Assembly (NCBI RefSeq): GCF_900105335.1
Contig: NZ_LT629770.1
Coordinates: 806,001-870,000 of the forward strand
Length of the DNA stretch: 64,000 nt
Origin: Microbacterium paraoxydans
GTDB lineage: Bacteria; Actinomycetota; Actinomycetes; Actinomycetales; Microbacteriaceae
Direction of reading: 5' to 3'
In this document: positions 26,365-35,267 of the stretch, piece by piece
How positions within the stretch are numbered: the first letter of the stretch is position 1
Layout: every line of letters begins with the position of its first letter
The notes under the pieces: generated by a model
Told to the model about the DNA's origin: nothing
Databases searched by the model: none
What the model saw: only the letters and a program-made list of their open reading frames with translations
Position numbers and translations under genes: made by a program

Positions 26365-27543
26365 CTAGACGCGAGCTTCCGGGGACGTCGCTGCAGGTGC
26401 CTCCAGCACCTCGACGGCTGAGATCATGTCGGAGATGGAGGCGAATCTTTCCGACTCGACGAGGCTCGTCGCGCTATTCACAATGTCGCCGACCGCGCCG
26501 TCAGCGACGCCCAGCCTGGTCTTGCCGGTGAAGATGAAGGAGACGATGACACCGGCCGCGTAGATGTCATTAGTGTGCTTGAAGTCTTTGAAGGATTCGA
26601 GAAGCGGATCGATGATCGACCCATTCATCTCCGTCTCCGTGCGCGTGAAGTCCGAGTCCCGATGCTTGTGTAGACCGAAGTCCGACAGCTTCACCAGCAC
26701 AGCCCCCATGTCGTACTTCTTGATGAGGATGTTGTTGCGGCTGATGTCCCGATGAAGCGTGCCGCGAACATGGAGATAGTTGAGCGCATAGAGGAACTGA
26801 AGAGTCACGCGCTTGCGGGTTGACCAACTGATCGTCGAGTTTCCCTTGCGTATGTACTCCCCCAGCGTCTCATCGCAATACTCCATGGTGAATGAGTTGC
26901 GGTTCGAGTCATAGTCGTAGGCCTCGACGATGTAGGGAAAGCGAATCGCACGCAGCAGGTCGAACTCCGCTCGGAACCGGGCGAGGTCTCGCTCGGAGAT
27001 GTTCGCCTTTGCTCGCTTCACCGCGAACGTTTCGTTGTACAGCGCATCGTCGTACTTGTGCACCAGCGCGAAGGAACCTTCCCCGACGAGTGTCAGGATC
27101 GGCGGGGCATCGCTTCTGCGTTGCGGAGCTGGCGCCGACGTGAACATCACAGCCTCGTAGCGCTCGATCTCTATTCGTTCGACTGAGTCCGGGATCGGGC
27201 TTCCTCCCGAGTAGACCAAGAACGACTTGCACTCTTCAATGAGCTTTCTATAGTCCTCGCGTACCTCGAAGGTCACGCCAGCACGCTTGAGCGATTTCCT
27301 CATGTCGCTGATCTGCTGGATCAGGTCCATGAGGTCACGACTGTCGCCCGCGTTGAAGTGGCGCCCCATGGTCATCTTCGTGTTCATGAACCGGAAGTGG
27401 CCGTTGAGTCTCTCGTGCAGGACCGCGAAGATGCCATCCAACGGTGGGGCCTCGGCGGTATATAACGCCAGGTACTCCGGCTCGGCGTCATCGGGGTCGA
27501 TATCTGCTGCCAGCCCGCGAGCGACATCGTCCAGGGTGACCAT
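26365..27543 (-). CDS. Ser/Thr protein kinase with N-terminal helical extension
   Basis: A 392-aa kinase. The first 145 residues form a helical domain of unknown type. The Hanks-type kinase domain follows: G-loop GEGSFALVHK (154-163), Lys176 in FAVKRA, Glu194, catalytic HRDISRNN (264-271) and DFG (288-290). The region after DFG lacks the usual APE wording (GSIIDPLLESFKD), but NDIYAAGVIV matches subdomain IX. No transmembrane segment follows, so it is a soluble kinase. It is divergent from the PD-(D/E)xK-like gene at 27638 across about 95 bases. Soluble kinases are found in several phage-defence systems, such as Stk2 and kinase-helicase combinations. The start has CCAGGATG upstream. Confidence 0.85.
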   Translation of the reverse strand: MVTLDDVARGLAADIDPDDAEPEYLALYTAEAPPLDGIFAVLHERLNGHFRFMNTKMTMGRHFNAGDSRDLMDLIQQISDMRKSLKRAGVTFEVREDYRKLIEECKSFLVYSGGSPIPDSVERIEIERYEAVMFTSAPAPQRRSDAPPILTLVGEGSFALVHKYDDALYNETFAVKRAKANISERDLARFRAEFDLLRAIRFPYIVEAYDYDSNRNSFTMEYCDETLGEYIRKGNSTISWSTRKRVTLQFLYALNYLHVRGTLHRDISRNNILIKKYDMGAVLVKLSDFGLHKHRDSDFTRTETEMNGSIIDPLLESFKDFKHTNDIYAAGVIVSFIFTGKTRLGVADGAVGDIVNSATSLVESERFASISDMISAVEVLEAPAATSPEARV

Positions 27544-27637
27544 ATGTTCATCCTGGCAGAGTGTGAACGGCGCCTTGGTAGTGCAGCGTTCGCTGAAGCA
27601 AGCGTCAGCGCTGCCGATGGTACGGGAGACTGGGCGG

Positions 27638-28210
27638 ATGACCACCCTGCCCGACATCACTCTCATGCCGGTTCGGCACCTGCTGCAGCTGGAGGCGAGC
27701 GTCGTGCATGAACTTCGGCGGCGCGACCTGGTGCGCACGAACAACAAGCCACTGGGCGACATCGCCGAGCACGTTGTCTGGCTGGCGCGCGGCGGAGTAC
27801 TGGAACCCAACTCTACCAAGTCGCACGACATCACCACCGCGGCGGGCTCGCGCATCCAGGTGAAGGCGATGGCCAATCGCGCCGCCGGGCCCGGCGCGCG
27901 CTTCAGCCCATTCCGGAGCGCCGGCTACGACACCGCAGTGTTCCTCGTTTTCGGCGCCGAGTTCGACATCGTTGAGGCCATTGAAGTCGAAGCGGCCCTG
28001 ATCGAGGAGCGCGTGCGTTTCGTGACCCACGTCGCGGGCCGCCAGCCTAGCCTCGCCCAGGTGCGCACGCTCGGCAACGATGTCACCGCAGAGATGCAGT
28101 CGGCGTATGAGCGGATCGATGGTCAGCCGCTTGCGGCACGCGACAGCGTCCTATCTCGCAAGGCGGGCGACGCCGCCGACCTCGCTGAGGTTCGTCGACA
28201 GACACCGTAA
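27638..28210 (+). CDS. PD-(D/E)xK-like nuclease-fold protein
   Basis: A 190-aa protein. RTNNKPLGDIAEHVVWLARGG is followed by SHDITTAAGSRIQVKAMANR, which gives the D...(E/Q)VK core of a restriction-endonuclease-like fold. FDIVEAIEVEAALIEERV and a helical C-terminus follow. The sequence around GDIAEHVVWLA resembles GWLAEYLVWRA of the protein at 25530-26099, suggesting a shared ancestor. It is divergent from the kinase gene, and a P-loop GTPase gene follows on the same strand after 87 bases. No start-proximal Shine-Dalgarno is decisive; MTTLPDITL at 27638 follows GGGCGG. Its target is unknown. Confidence 0.65.
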   Translation: MTTLPDITLMPVRHLLQLEASVVHELRRRDLVRTNNKPLGDIAEHVVWLARGGVLEPNSTKSHDITTAAGSRIQVKAMANRAAGPGARFSPFRSAGYDTAVFLVFGAEFDIVEAIEVEAALIEERVRFVTHVAGRQPSLAQVRTLGNDVTAEMQSAYERIDGQPLAARDSVLSRKAGDAADLAEVRRQTP

Positions 28211-28297
28211 GCGACCGAGAGAAGACGGATTAGCCCGCCGCCGCGACGACAACGGAACTGCAAGGCGGTTATCTACGGCGTGCTCTACGTTGGGACC

Positions 28298-29446
28298 ATG
28301 CAAGAGAAGAAGTCTGCGCTCGAACAGCACATTGCTGTGTTCGGCGGAAGCGGTAGCGGTAAGACCGTACTGGTGTCTTCCTTTTATGGCGCGGCTCAGG
28401 AAGCTTCGTTCCTGAAACAGAGCCTTTATCGCGTCGTGGCGGAGGACATCGGGCAAGGAGCGCGGCTGAATCGGAACTACCTTGGCATGCGTGACGAAGC
28501 CAGAGCCCCGGACCTCACCCGCTTCGCAGCGACATCGTATGCCTTCTCGATCAAGCTGAAAGAGCAACCGAGCCCGAAGGCGTCCAAGGCTCAACCGTTC
28601 CATGCGTTGCGGCTTGTCTGGCATGACTACCCCGGCGATTGGTTCGAGCAAGGCGCCAGCGGCGAAGAAGCACGACGCCGCGTCGACACGTTTCGTTCGT
28701 TGCTCGGGTCGGACGTCGCGCTGCTGCTCGTCGACGGCCAGCGTCTTCTAGATCATGCCGGCGAAGAAGAACGCTACTTGAAATCGCTCTTCAGCAACTA
28801 CGCCAACGGACTCCTCGCGCTCAAGGACGATCTGCTCGACGAGGGAACGCCACTTCTGCAGTTCCCACGCATCTGGATCGTGGCGCTGTCGAAGGCAGAT
28901 TTGCTCCCCCACATTGACGTCTTCAAGTTCAGGGATCTACTCGACCTGAAAGCCGCCGACGACCTCGACGAGCTGCGCAAGGTGCTCGCTGGCTTTGCTC
29001 AGAATCCAAGCGCGATGTCAGTAGCCGAAGACTTCCTCCTGTTGTCATCGGCGAAGTTCGAACCCAACAAGATCGAAGTTGACAAGCGCGTCGGGATCGA
29101 CCTCGTTCTGCCTGTGGCCGCCCTGCTGCCGCTTGAGCGCCATGCGAAGTGGGCGAGGCTCGGGCAGCTTCCGACCAAGGTCGCGGAGGGGATCATCAAT
29201 GGCGGGTCGAAGCTTCTGGCCGCCGCACTCCTCGGCAAGCAGAAGAAGGGGAAGCTCGGCGCCGTCCTCGCGATGCTGAGCCCTGACGTCATTGATGAAG
29301 CGGCTCAGATGGCCGGCGACAAGCTCCGCGAGCTGAACTCGCAGGCGCTTGCCAAGCACAATTTCGTCACTGCGACGCTGACGCAGTTCCAGATGGACTT
29401 GGATAAGGGGGAGGAAGATGATGTTCTCCTTCGGAGCTTGACGTGA
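28298..29446 (+). CDS. P-loop GTPase-like protein (double-GTPase / TRAFAC-like)
   Basis: A 382-aa P-loop protein. Walker A is GGSGSGKT (about 16-23), a switch-like WHDYPGDWF segment carries DYPG, LLLVDGQ resembles Walker B, and IWIVALSKADLL matches the NKxD base-specificity motif with Ser for Asn. The C-terminal part is helical and basic, with IINGGSKLLAAALLGKQKKGK. The wording resembles DO-GTPase-type proteins described in bacterial conflict systems; that is recollection, not a search result. The upstream GTG at 28280 is an alternative start. Its stop overlaps the start of a 113-aa gene, so they are probably a functional pair. Confidence 0.7.
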   Translation: MQEKKSALEQHIAVFGGSGSGKTVLVSSFYGAAQEASFLKQSLYRVVAEDIGQGARLNRNYLGMRDEARAPDLTRFAATSYAFSIKLKEQPSPKASKAQPFHALRLVWHDYPGDWFEQGASGEEARRRVDTFRSLLGSDVALLLVDGQRLLDHAGEEERYLKSLFSNYANGLLALKDDLLDEGTPLLQFPRIWIVALSKADLLPHIDVFKFRDLLDLKAADDLDELRKVLAGFAQNPSAMSVAEDFLLLSSAKFEPNKIEVDKRVGIDLVLPVAALLPLERHAKWARLGQLPTKVAEGIINGGSKLLAAALLGKQKKGKLGAVLAMLSPDVIDEAAQMAGDKLRELNSQALAKHNFVTATLTQFQMDLDKGEEDDVLLRSLT

Positions 29447-29787
29447 TGCTTGAGCCGGGTTCTTACATCTGGGCGACGCGAGGTCGAGAGTGGGGCTTCC
29501 GCTTCCTCCGCGATGGCGGATACGCCGATCCGCTCCCGGTCTACGAAACGGCGTTCGATGGGGTGGCTGAGCAACGCACGGTCATGAGACGAGTTGGTGA
29601 TGTGCTGGCGATTCGCTTCCCGGATCCGGAAGGAAGGGAAGACCACGCGCGCCGACCTATCTCTCACGACTTCGTTATCCGTGCGACACCCTCCTCACCG
29701 CTGCCGGACATAACCAACGCGGCGCGAGTCGCCTGGGAGTCCGTGGCCGACGAGTACGCCGGCATGTGGGGCACGGACGCGCCATAG
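29446..29787 (+). CDS. Small hypothetical partner of the GTPase
   Basis: A 113-aa protein starting MLEPGSYIWATRGREWGFRF. It is beta-rich at the N-terminus (YADPLPVYETAF, VLAIRFPDPEGR) and helical at the end (ITNAARVAWESVADEYAGMW). It overlaps the GTPase stop by one base (TGATG), which strongly couples translation. No family is recognised. Small partners of conflict GTPases can be GAP-like or effector proteins, but nothing in this sequence decides. Confidence 0.62.
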   Translation: MLEPGSYIWATRGREWGFRFLRDGGYADPLPVYETAFDGVAEQRTVMRRVGDVLAIRFPDPEGREDHARRPISHDFVIRATPSSPLPDITNAARVAWESVADEYAGMWGTDAP

Positions 29788-29800
29788 GACCGAGCACCTC

Positions 29801-30316
29801 TCAGGACTTAGGTGCGACGTGACCCGTCCAACCTGTTCCGTCCCACCACCGGACGAACCCGGCCCGGTCGTCGTACCACCCTGCAGGAATTGCAGGCGGA
29901 GCCTGGCGATGCTCAGTCCATGCGGCGCCGTTCCACCAACGCAGCCCGACACTCTCGCCGTCGTTATACCAGCCCGGGGAGGGCATGGTCGGCGTTGCGT
30001 CAACGACTGTCCCAGGGCTCTCTGCGTCGGAATCTTGGGCAAATTGATCTGCGGCTTCACCTTTGGCGTCGCGCCGCTTCTGGAACAGTCGTGCAGTGCC
30101 GTACGCGAGACCCCCAATGGCGGCGATAGCCGCCAGGTCTCTCAGCCTGAGGTCCGCTTCGCCCGCTCCTGACGAGTCATCGACGGCGTCCTCGACGCTC
30201 TCGCAGTCGCACTCATACTGCCGGCATTCCCACTCGTGCGAGTGCCAGCACCAATGCTCACATTCACATTCGCACTCCCACGACCACTCGTGCGTGCAGA
30301 AGTCCGCCACCGTCAT
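29801..30316 (-). CDS. Cys/His-rich membrane protein with two DUF2510 domains
   Basis: A 171-aa protein. Residues 7-38 hold eight Cys (7, 15, 17, 19, 23, 31, 36, 38) and four His (9, 21, 25, 27), separated mostly by Glu and Trp in an almost alternating pattern (ECECECEHWCWHSHEWEC). This must bind metal if it is translated. A hydrophobic stretch (LRDLAAIAAIGGLAYGTARLF) could cross the membrane. The C-terminus has two DUF2510 units (PGWYNDGE..LRWWNGAAWTEH and AGWYDDRAGFVRWWDGTGWTGH), typical of actinobacterial membrane proteins. It is convergent with the GTPase pair (13 bases apart). The 251 bases upstream, before the methyltransferase, show no gene. Function unknown. Confidence 0.72.
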   Translation of the reverse strand: MTVADFCTHEWSWECECECEHWCWHSHEWECRQYECDCESVEDAVDDSSGAGEADLRLRDLAAIAAIGGLAYGTARLFQKRRDAKGEAADQFAQDSDAESPGTVVDATPTMPSPGWYNDGESVGLRWWNGAAWTEHRQAPPAIPAGWYDDRAGFVRWWDGTGWTGHVAPKS

Positions 30317-30567
30317 CGACGCAGCGGCCTTCTAGGACGAGCGCGTTGCTGAGGCACGGCCTGATCTTATCGGTCTGCGGATGTGCCGTTGGGGGTATGT
30401 GAGCTCCTGACCCCGAGCCTCAGCTAGCAGGGCCGACTCAGACCGGACGTGTCATAGCTCGCCGATAGGATGAAGTCCGATGTATCGCGTTGCCTCGTTG
30501 AGGAGTCAAACCGCGCTCTGACTTGCCGTTCTCTTCGGCGCTGCACATGTGAGGGTAGGAGATCTAT

Positions 30568-33288
30568 ATGGCGAGGCTCAGCCTCAAGGCAGTTGAGGAG
30601 CGCGTCGCTCCTTTGGCCGGCAGAGAGACGTACGACAGGGAGTTCATTCTTGATCTGCTTCTCGCCTATGGGAAGCCGCAGGGCAACGTTACAAGGCTGC
30701 GCAACGGCTCGCTGAACGTTGCCCTCGACCCGGCAACCGAGGTCGCACAGAAGAACGTCGTGTACTTCAAGGAGACGAACGGCGACCCGCTGACGGTCCT
30801 CGAGGAACTCAAAGCGTCGCCGGCCGTCGTGCGCTTCAGCACGCGGTTCGTCATCGTCACCGATTACGTCGACGTGGTCGCGCATGACAGCAAGACGAAC
30901 GAGACCATCGGGTTCCCGATCCGCGAGATCGACCAGCACTTCACTTTCTTCCTGCCCTGGGCCGGCATGGAGAAGGCACAGTACGTCGCAGAGTCCCACG
31001 CTGACGTCAAGGCCGCCGAGCGCATGGGCAAGCTCTTCGACGAACTGCTTAACGCTAACCCCGGGATCTTCGACGACGAGCAAGGTCGACACTCACTCAA
31101 CATCTTCTTCACACGCCTCCTGTTCTGCTTCTTCGCCGAAGACACCGGCATCTTCGCCGACAACCAGTTCACGAACGCAATCGGATCGCAGACGCAGCCC
31201 GACGGCTCAGACATGGCAGAGTTCCTCACCGACCTCTTCAAGGCGCTAGACACGGCCGACCCCGCCGACAAGCCAACACACCTCGCCGAATTCCCCTACG
31301 TAAACGGTCGCCTATTCACCGTCACCGACGACCAAACAGTGCCCCGCTTCACAAAACAAGCACGCGAGGAACTTATCGCCTCGGGCACGCTCATCTGGCG
31401 CGACATCAACCCCGACATCTTCGGCTCGATGTTCCAAGCCATCGTCACGCCCGGCAAACGCAGCGACCTGGGGCAGCATTACACCTCAGTACCGAACATC
31501 CTCAAGACAATCGAGCCGTTGTTCCTGAACGCTTTGAAAGCTGAACTCAACGACGCGCAGAATAGTGAGCGTCGACTTGTACGCTTGCTGGACCGGATCG
31601 CGGCGATCAAGATTTTCGACCCCGCCTGCGGCTCAGGCAACTTTCTCGTCATCGCTTATAAGGAGCTCCGCAAGCTCGAGCACGCGATCCTCGAGCGCCT
31701 CGCCGAGCTGAGCTCGTCGCATCAGGTGCTCTGGGCTGACTCGAAAATAAGCATCGAGAACTTCTACGGCATCGAGATCGATGACTTCGCGGTGGAGGTC
31801 GCGATCCTGTCGCTCTGGATTGCGAAGCACCAGATGAACCGGGAGTTCCGCGAGAAGTTTCGGGTCGAGATCCCCCTAATCCCACTCAAAGAGACCGGAC
31901 AGATTAAGCCTGGCAATGCGACGCGCATGGACTGGAATGAGGTCTGCCCAAACAGCGGCGAGACAGAGATTTATCTGATCGGGAACCCGCCGTATGTCGG
32001 CTCGAGCATGCAGACCAAGGAGCAGAAGAGCGAGTTCTTCGCGGCCTTTGGCCGACGGCCATTCTCCAAGAATCTCGATTACATCGCAATTTGGTTCATC
32101 AAGGGTGCGGACTACATCGCGGGTTCCCAGGCACAGCTGGCTTTCGTCACGACAAATTCTGTCGCACAAGGTGAGCATGTCAGCTTGATGTTCCCCATGA
32201 TTTTCGATATGAACATCGAGATCGGCTTCGCATACACGTCTTTCAAATGGGAGAACAACGCCAAACACAATGCCGGTGTCACAGTGTCAGTGATCGGGTT
32301 GCGGAATAGATCCGATGCGCCGAGGTATATCTTCACCGCCGGACTCGAGATCGCGGCGCAAAACATCAACGGATATCTGGCGGACGCGCCGAACATTATC
32401 GCTGGACGGCAGATGAAGCCGATCTCCCCCGCACTTCCGCCGATGGTATTCGGATCCAAGCCAACTGATGGCGGCTACCTGGTTCTCGACCCGGCCGAGA
32501 AGCGAGGACTTGTGGCCGCCGAACCAGGTGCCCTGAAGTTCCTCAAACGCTACGTCGGCGCCGCTGACTATATCAATGACACAGAGCGTTACTGTCTCTG
32601 GATTCCGGACCGTGATGTGAGTCTTGCCCGAGAGATTGGCCCAATCGCCGAACGGCTTGACCGGCTGGCATCCTGGCGGCGTAAGAGCAAGGCGCAAAGC
32701 ACGGTCGACTTCGCAGATCGACCACATCGTTTCAAGCAGAGAGCGTTCAAGCCCACCGATGCGATCATCGTGCCAAGCGTTTCATCAGAACGGCGAGAGT
32801 ACATTCCGGTCGGTTACCTCGGACCTGAAACCGTAGTCTCCAATCTTGCATACGCTATCTACGATGCTCAGCCGTGGCTCTTCGCGATCCTGACTTCACG
32901 CGTGCATATGACCTGGGCCCGGGCAGTGGGCGGAAAAATGAAGACAGATTTCCGTTACTCGAACACCATCGTCTACAACAACTTCCCTGTGCCACCGCTG
33001 ACCGAGGTGATGAAGGAGAGGTTGACTGAGGCCGCACTCCGCGTGCTCGACGTCCGCGAGTACCACTGTGAGCGGACGCTCGCTGAGCTCTACGACCCGG
33101 GCAAGATGCCACATGACTTGCGTGAGGCCCATGCGGCGGTCGACGCATTGGTGGACTCGATCTACTCGAAGACACCGTACGAAACCGACGAACAGCGGTT
33201 GTCGGACCTGTTCGCGTTGTACGAGCGCATGACAGCCAATGACACAGCAAAAACGCCGGCGAAGAGGACCCGGAGGACAGCGGAGTGA
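30568..33288 (+). CDS. MmeI-like N6-adenine DNA methyltransferase
   Basis: A 906-aa protein. The N-terminus (VVYFKETNGDP...VLEELK, FVIVTDY, FFLPWAGMEKAQY) matches the N-terminal region of MmeI-type enzymes, but I do not see the D...ExK nuclease triad of MmeI. The methyltransferase core has SAM motif FDPACGSGNFLV (about 350-361) and the catalytic NPPY at about 473-476. GIEIDDFAVEVAILSLWIA lies between them. The C-terminal third should be target recognition (IVYNNFPVPPLTE, LADLY-type tail). It should methylate adenine in a specific site. It overlaps the helicase gene by four bases (GTGA) and begins a four-gene operon. Confidence 0.85.
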   Translation: MARLSLKAVEERVAPLAGRETYDREFILDLLLAYGKPQGNVTRLRNGSLNVALDPATEVAQKNVVYFKETNGDPLTVLEELKASPAVVRFSTRFVIVTDYVDVVAHDSKTNETIGFPIREIDQHFTFFLPWAGMEKAQYVAESHADVKAAERMGKLFDELLNANPGIFDDEQGRHSLNIFFTRLLFCFFAEDTGIFADNQFTNAIGSQTQPDGSDMAEFLTDLFKALDTADPADKPTHLAEFPYVNGRLFTVTDDQTVPRFTKQAREELIASGTLIWRDINPDIFGSMFQAIVTPGKRSDLGQHYTSVPNILKTIEPLFLNALKAELNDAQNSERRLVRLLDRIAAIKIFDPACGSGNFLVIAYKELRKLEHAILERLAELSSSHQVLWADSKISIENFYGIEIDDFAVEVAILSLWIAKHQMNREFREKFRVEIPLIPLKETGQIKPGNATRMDWNEVCPNSGETEIYLIGNPPYVGSSMQTKEQKSEFFAAFGRRPFSKNLDYIAIWFIKGADYIAGSQAQLAFVTTNSVAQGEHVSLMFPMIFDMNIEIGFAYTSFKWENNAKHNAGVTVSVIGLRNRSDAPRYIFTAGLEIAAQNINGYLADAPNIIAGRQMKPISPALPPMVFGSKPTDGGYLVLDPAEKRGLVAAEPGALKFLKRYVGAADYINDTERYCLWIPDRDVSLAREIGPIAERLDRLASWRRKSKAQSTVDFADRPHRFKQRAFKPTDAIIVPSVSSERREYIPVGYLGPETVVSNLAYAIYDAQPWLFAILTSRVHMTWARAVGGKMKTDFRYSNTIVYNNFPVPPLTEVMKERLTEAALRVLDVREYHCERTLAELYDPGKMPHDLREAHAAVDALVDSIYSKTPYETDEQRLSDLFALYERMTANDTAKTPAKRTRRTAE

Positions 33289-35267
33289 ACGGGATCAACA
33301 AGCCGGTAAACATCGTCGACGTTACGTATGCGCAGACGAGGGCATCGGTGAACACCGACGAGCTCGGCATGCGCGAGATGCAGCAGCGCGTCTTCGAGCA
33401 GCGCGACGCCCAGCACCTTCTGGTGAAGGCTCCGCCGGCATCGGGCAAGTCCCGCGCGCTGATGTTCGTGGCGCTCGACAAGCTGTACAACCAGGGCCGC
33501 AAAAAGGTCATCGTTGCAGTGCCTGAGCGCTCCATTGGAGCCTCGTTCGCCTCAACGAGCCTGACGACGCAGGGCTTCTGGGCCGACTGGGAGGTCAAGG
33601 ACAAGCACAACCTGTGCGACCCGGGCTCATCGGCGGGCAAGGTTGGCGAGTTCATCGAGTTCCTGGAGGGGCCTGACGCGGTCCTCGTGTGCACGCACGC
33701 GACGCTGCGATTCGCTTTCGAAAAGGTGGCCCCGGAGTCGTTCAACGGCACGGTGCTGGCGATTGATGAGTTCCACCATGTCTCGGCTGACACGGAGACG
33801 TCGCGCCTGGGCGCGCTTCTGCGTGATGTCATGAACGGCTCCGACGTGCACATTGTCGCGATGACCGGATCCTACTTCCGCGGAGACTCCGTGCCAGTGC
33901 TAGCGCCCGAGGACGAGGCGAAGTTTACGCCTGTCACCTTCAACTACTACGACCAGCTCAACGGCTACGCGCACCTGCGATCCCTCGGGATCGGGCATCA
34001 CTTCTACCAAGGCCGGTACACCGACGCGATCCACGAAGTGCTGGACCTCGACAAGAAGACCATCGTGCACATTCCGAGCGTGAACTCCGGAGAGTCCACG
34101 AAGGACAAGATCGAAGAAGTCGGACGCATCATCGACGCCATTGGCCGCGTCGAGTCGACAGACCCGGATACAGGAATCATCAGCGTTCGCCGCCGGGACA
34201 CCGATGAGATCGTCCGAGTCGCGGATCTTGTCGACGACACCGACCAGAAGAAGCGCGGCGACACTCTTCACTATCTCTCCCATACCGCGTCGAAGGACCG
34301 CGGCGGCGTCGACATCATCATCGCGCTGGGCATGGCGAAGGAAGGCTTCGACTGGCCCTTCGCAGAGCACGCGCTAACTGTCGGCTACCGGGCCTCTCTC
34401 ACCGAGGTCATCCAGATCATCGGGCGCGTGACCCGCGACAGTCCCAATAAGTCCCATGCGCAGTTCACGAACCTCATAGCCGAGCCAGATGCCTCGCAGG
34501 GCGAGGTCAAGGTCTCGGTGAACAACATGCTCAAGGCGATTACGGCGTCGCTGCTCATGGAGCAGGTTCTCGCGCCGAACTTCAATTTCAAGACGAAGAA
34601 GTTCGACGACGATGCACCGGCGAAGACGGGCGAGCTGAAGATCAAGGGCTTCAAGGAGCCGTCCAGCGACCGCGTGAAGCAGATTGTCGCGACGGACCTG
34701 AACGACCTGAAGGCAACGATTCTTCAGGACGACACCTTTGCCCGGGCGGCGGCCGGCTCGGTCGACGCCGAGACGACCAATATGGTGCTGATCCCGAAGA
34801 TCATCCGGGAGAAGTACCCAGACCTTACCGAAGAGCAGGTCGAAGAAGTGCGCCAGCAGGTTGTCGTGGACTCGGTGATCAAGAACGGCGAGGTGCGTGA
34901 GGTCGGCGACAAACGCTTCATCAAGATGGCCGAGAAGTTCGTGAACATCGACGAGCTGAACATCAACCTCATCGACGCGGTGAACCCATTTCAACGAGCG
35001 TTCGAGGTGCTGTCCAAGTCGGTCACACCCTCGGTGCTGCGCCTGATCCAAGACACAATTACGTCCACGAAGATCGAGTTCTCCGAAGAGGAGGCGCTGT
35101 CCCTGTTCCCGAAGATCAAGACGTGGAAGCAAGTCCACGGCAAGAACCCGGACATCCGCTCCGAGGACCCCGCAGAGAAGCGGCTGGCCGCGGCCCTATT
35201 GTTCCTGCAGAAGCTCGCGGCACGGCGCAAGGCAGAGAAGGCCGCGACGGAGACGGTGGTCGAATGA
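33285..35267 (+). CDS. DEAD-like SF2 helicase of the restriction/defence operon
   Basis: A 660-aa SF2 ATPase. Walker A is APPASGKS (about 49-56), followed by VIVAVPE (motif Ia), a DEFHH box (about 161-165), VAMTGSYF (motif III), EGFDWPFAEHALTVGYR (motif V region) and QIIGRVTRD (motif VI, about 376-384). The long helical C-terminus resembles helicase subunits that accompany DNA methyltransferases. The start is a GTG overlapping the methyltransferase stop. Translocation or unwinding to deliver nuclease domains to unmethylated DNA is the expected role by analogy with other restriction systems. It overlaps the next gene by four bases. Confidence 0.85.
   Translation: MNGINKPVNIVDVTYAQTRASVNTDELGMREMQQRVFEQRDAQHLLVKAPPASGKSRALMFVALDKLYNQGRKKVIVAVPERSIGASFASTSLTTQGFWADWEVKDKHNLCDPGSSAGKVGEFIEFLEGPDAVLVCTHATLRFAFEKVAPESFNGTVLAIDEFHHVSADTETSRLGALLRDVMNGSDVHIVAMTGSYFRGDSVPVLAPEDEAKFTPVTFNYYDQLNGYAHLRSLGIGHHFYQGRYTDAIHEVLDLDKKTIVHIPSVNSGESTKDKIEEVGRIIDAIGRVESTDPDTGIISVRRRDTDEIVRVADLVDDTDQKKRGDTLHYLSHTASKDRGGVDIIIALGMAKEGFDWPFAEHALTVGYRASLTEVIQIIGRVTRDSPNKSHAQFTNLIAEPDASQGEVKVSVNNMLKAITASLLMEQVLAPNFNFKTKKFDDDAPAKTGELKIKGFKEPSSDRVKQIVATDLNDLKATILQDDTFARAAAGSVDAETTNMVLIPKIIREKYPDLTEEQVEEVRQQVVVDSVIKNGEVREVGDKRFIKMAEKFVNIDELNINLIDAVNPFQRAFEVLSKSVTPSVLRLIQDTITSTKIEFSEEEALSLFPKIKTWKQVHGKNPDIRSEDPAEKRLAAALLFLQKLAARRKAEKAATETVVE

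Noticed and set aside
30063..30335. Plus-strand open frame also rich in His and Cys, antisense to the Cys/His protein gene
   Set aside because: The opposite strand encodes two good DUF2510 domains in frame with its Cys/His head. The plus frame has no recognisable domain, and its His/Cys content follows from the repetitive DNA.
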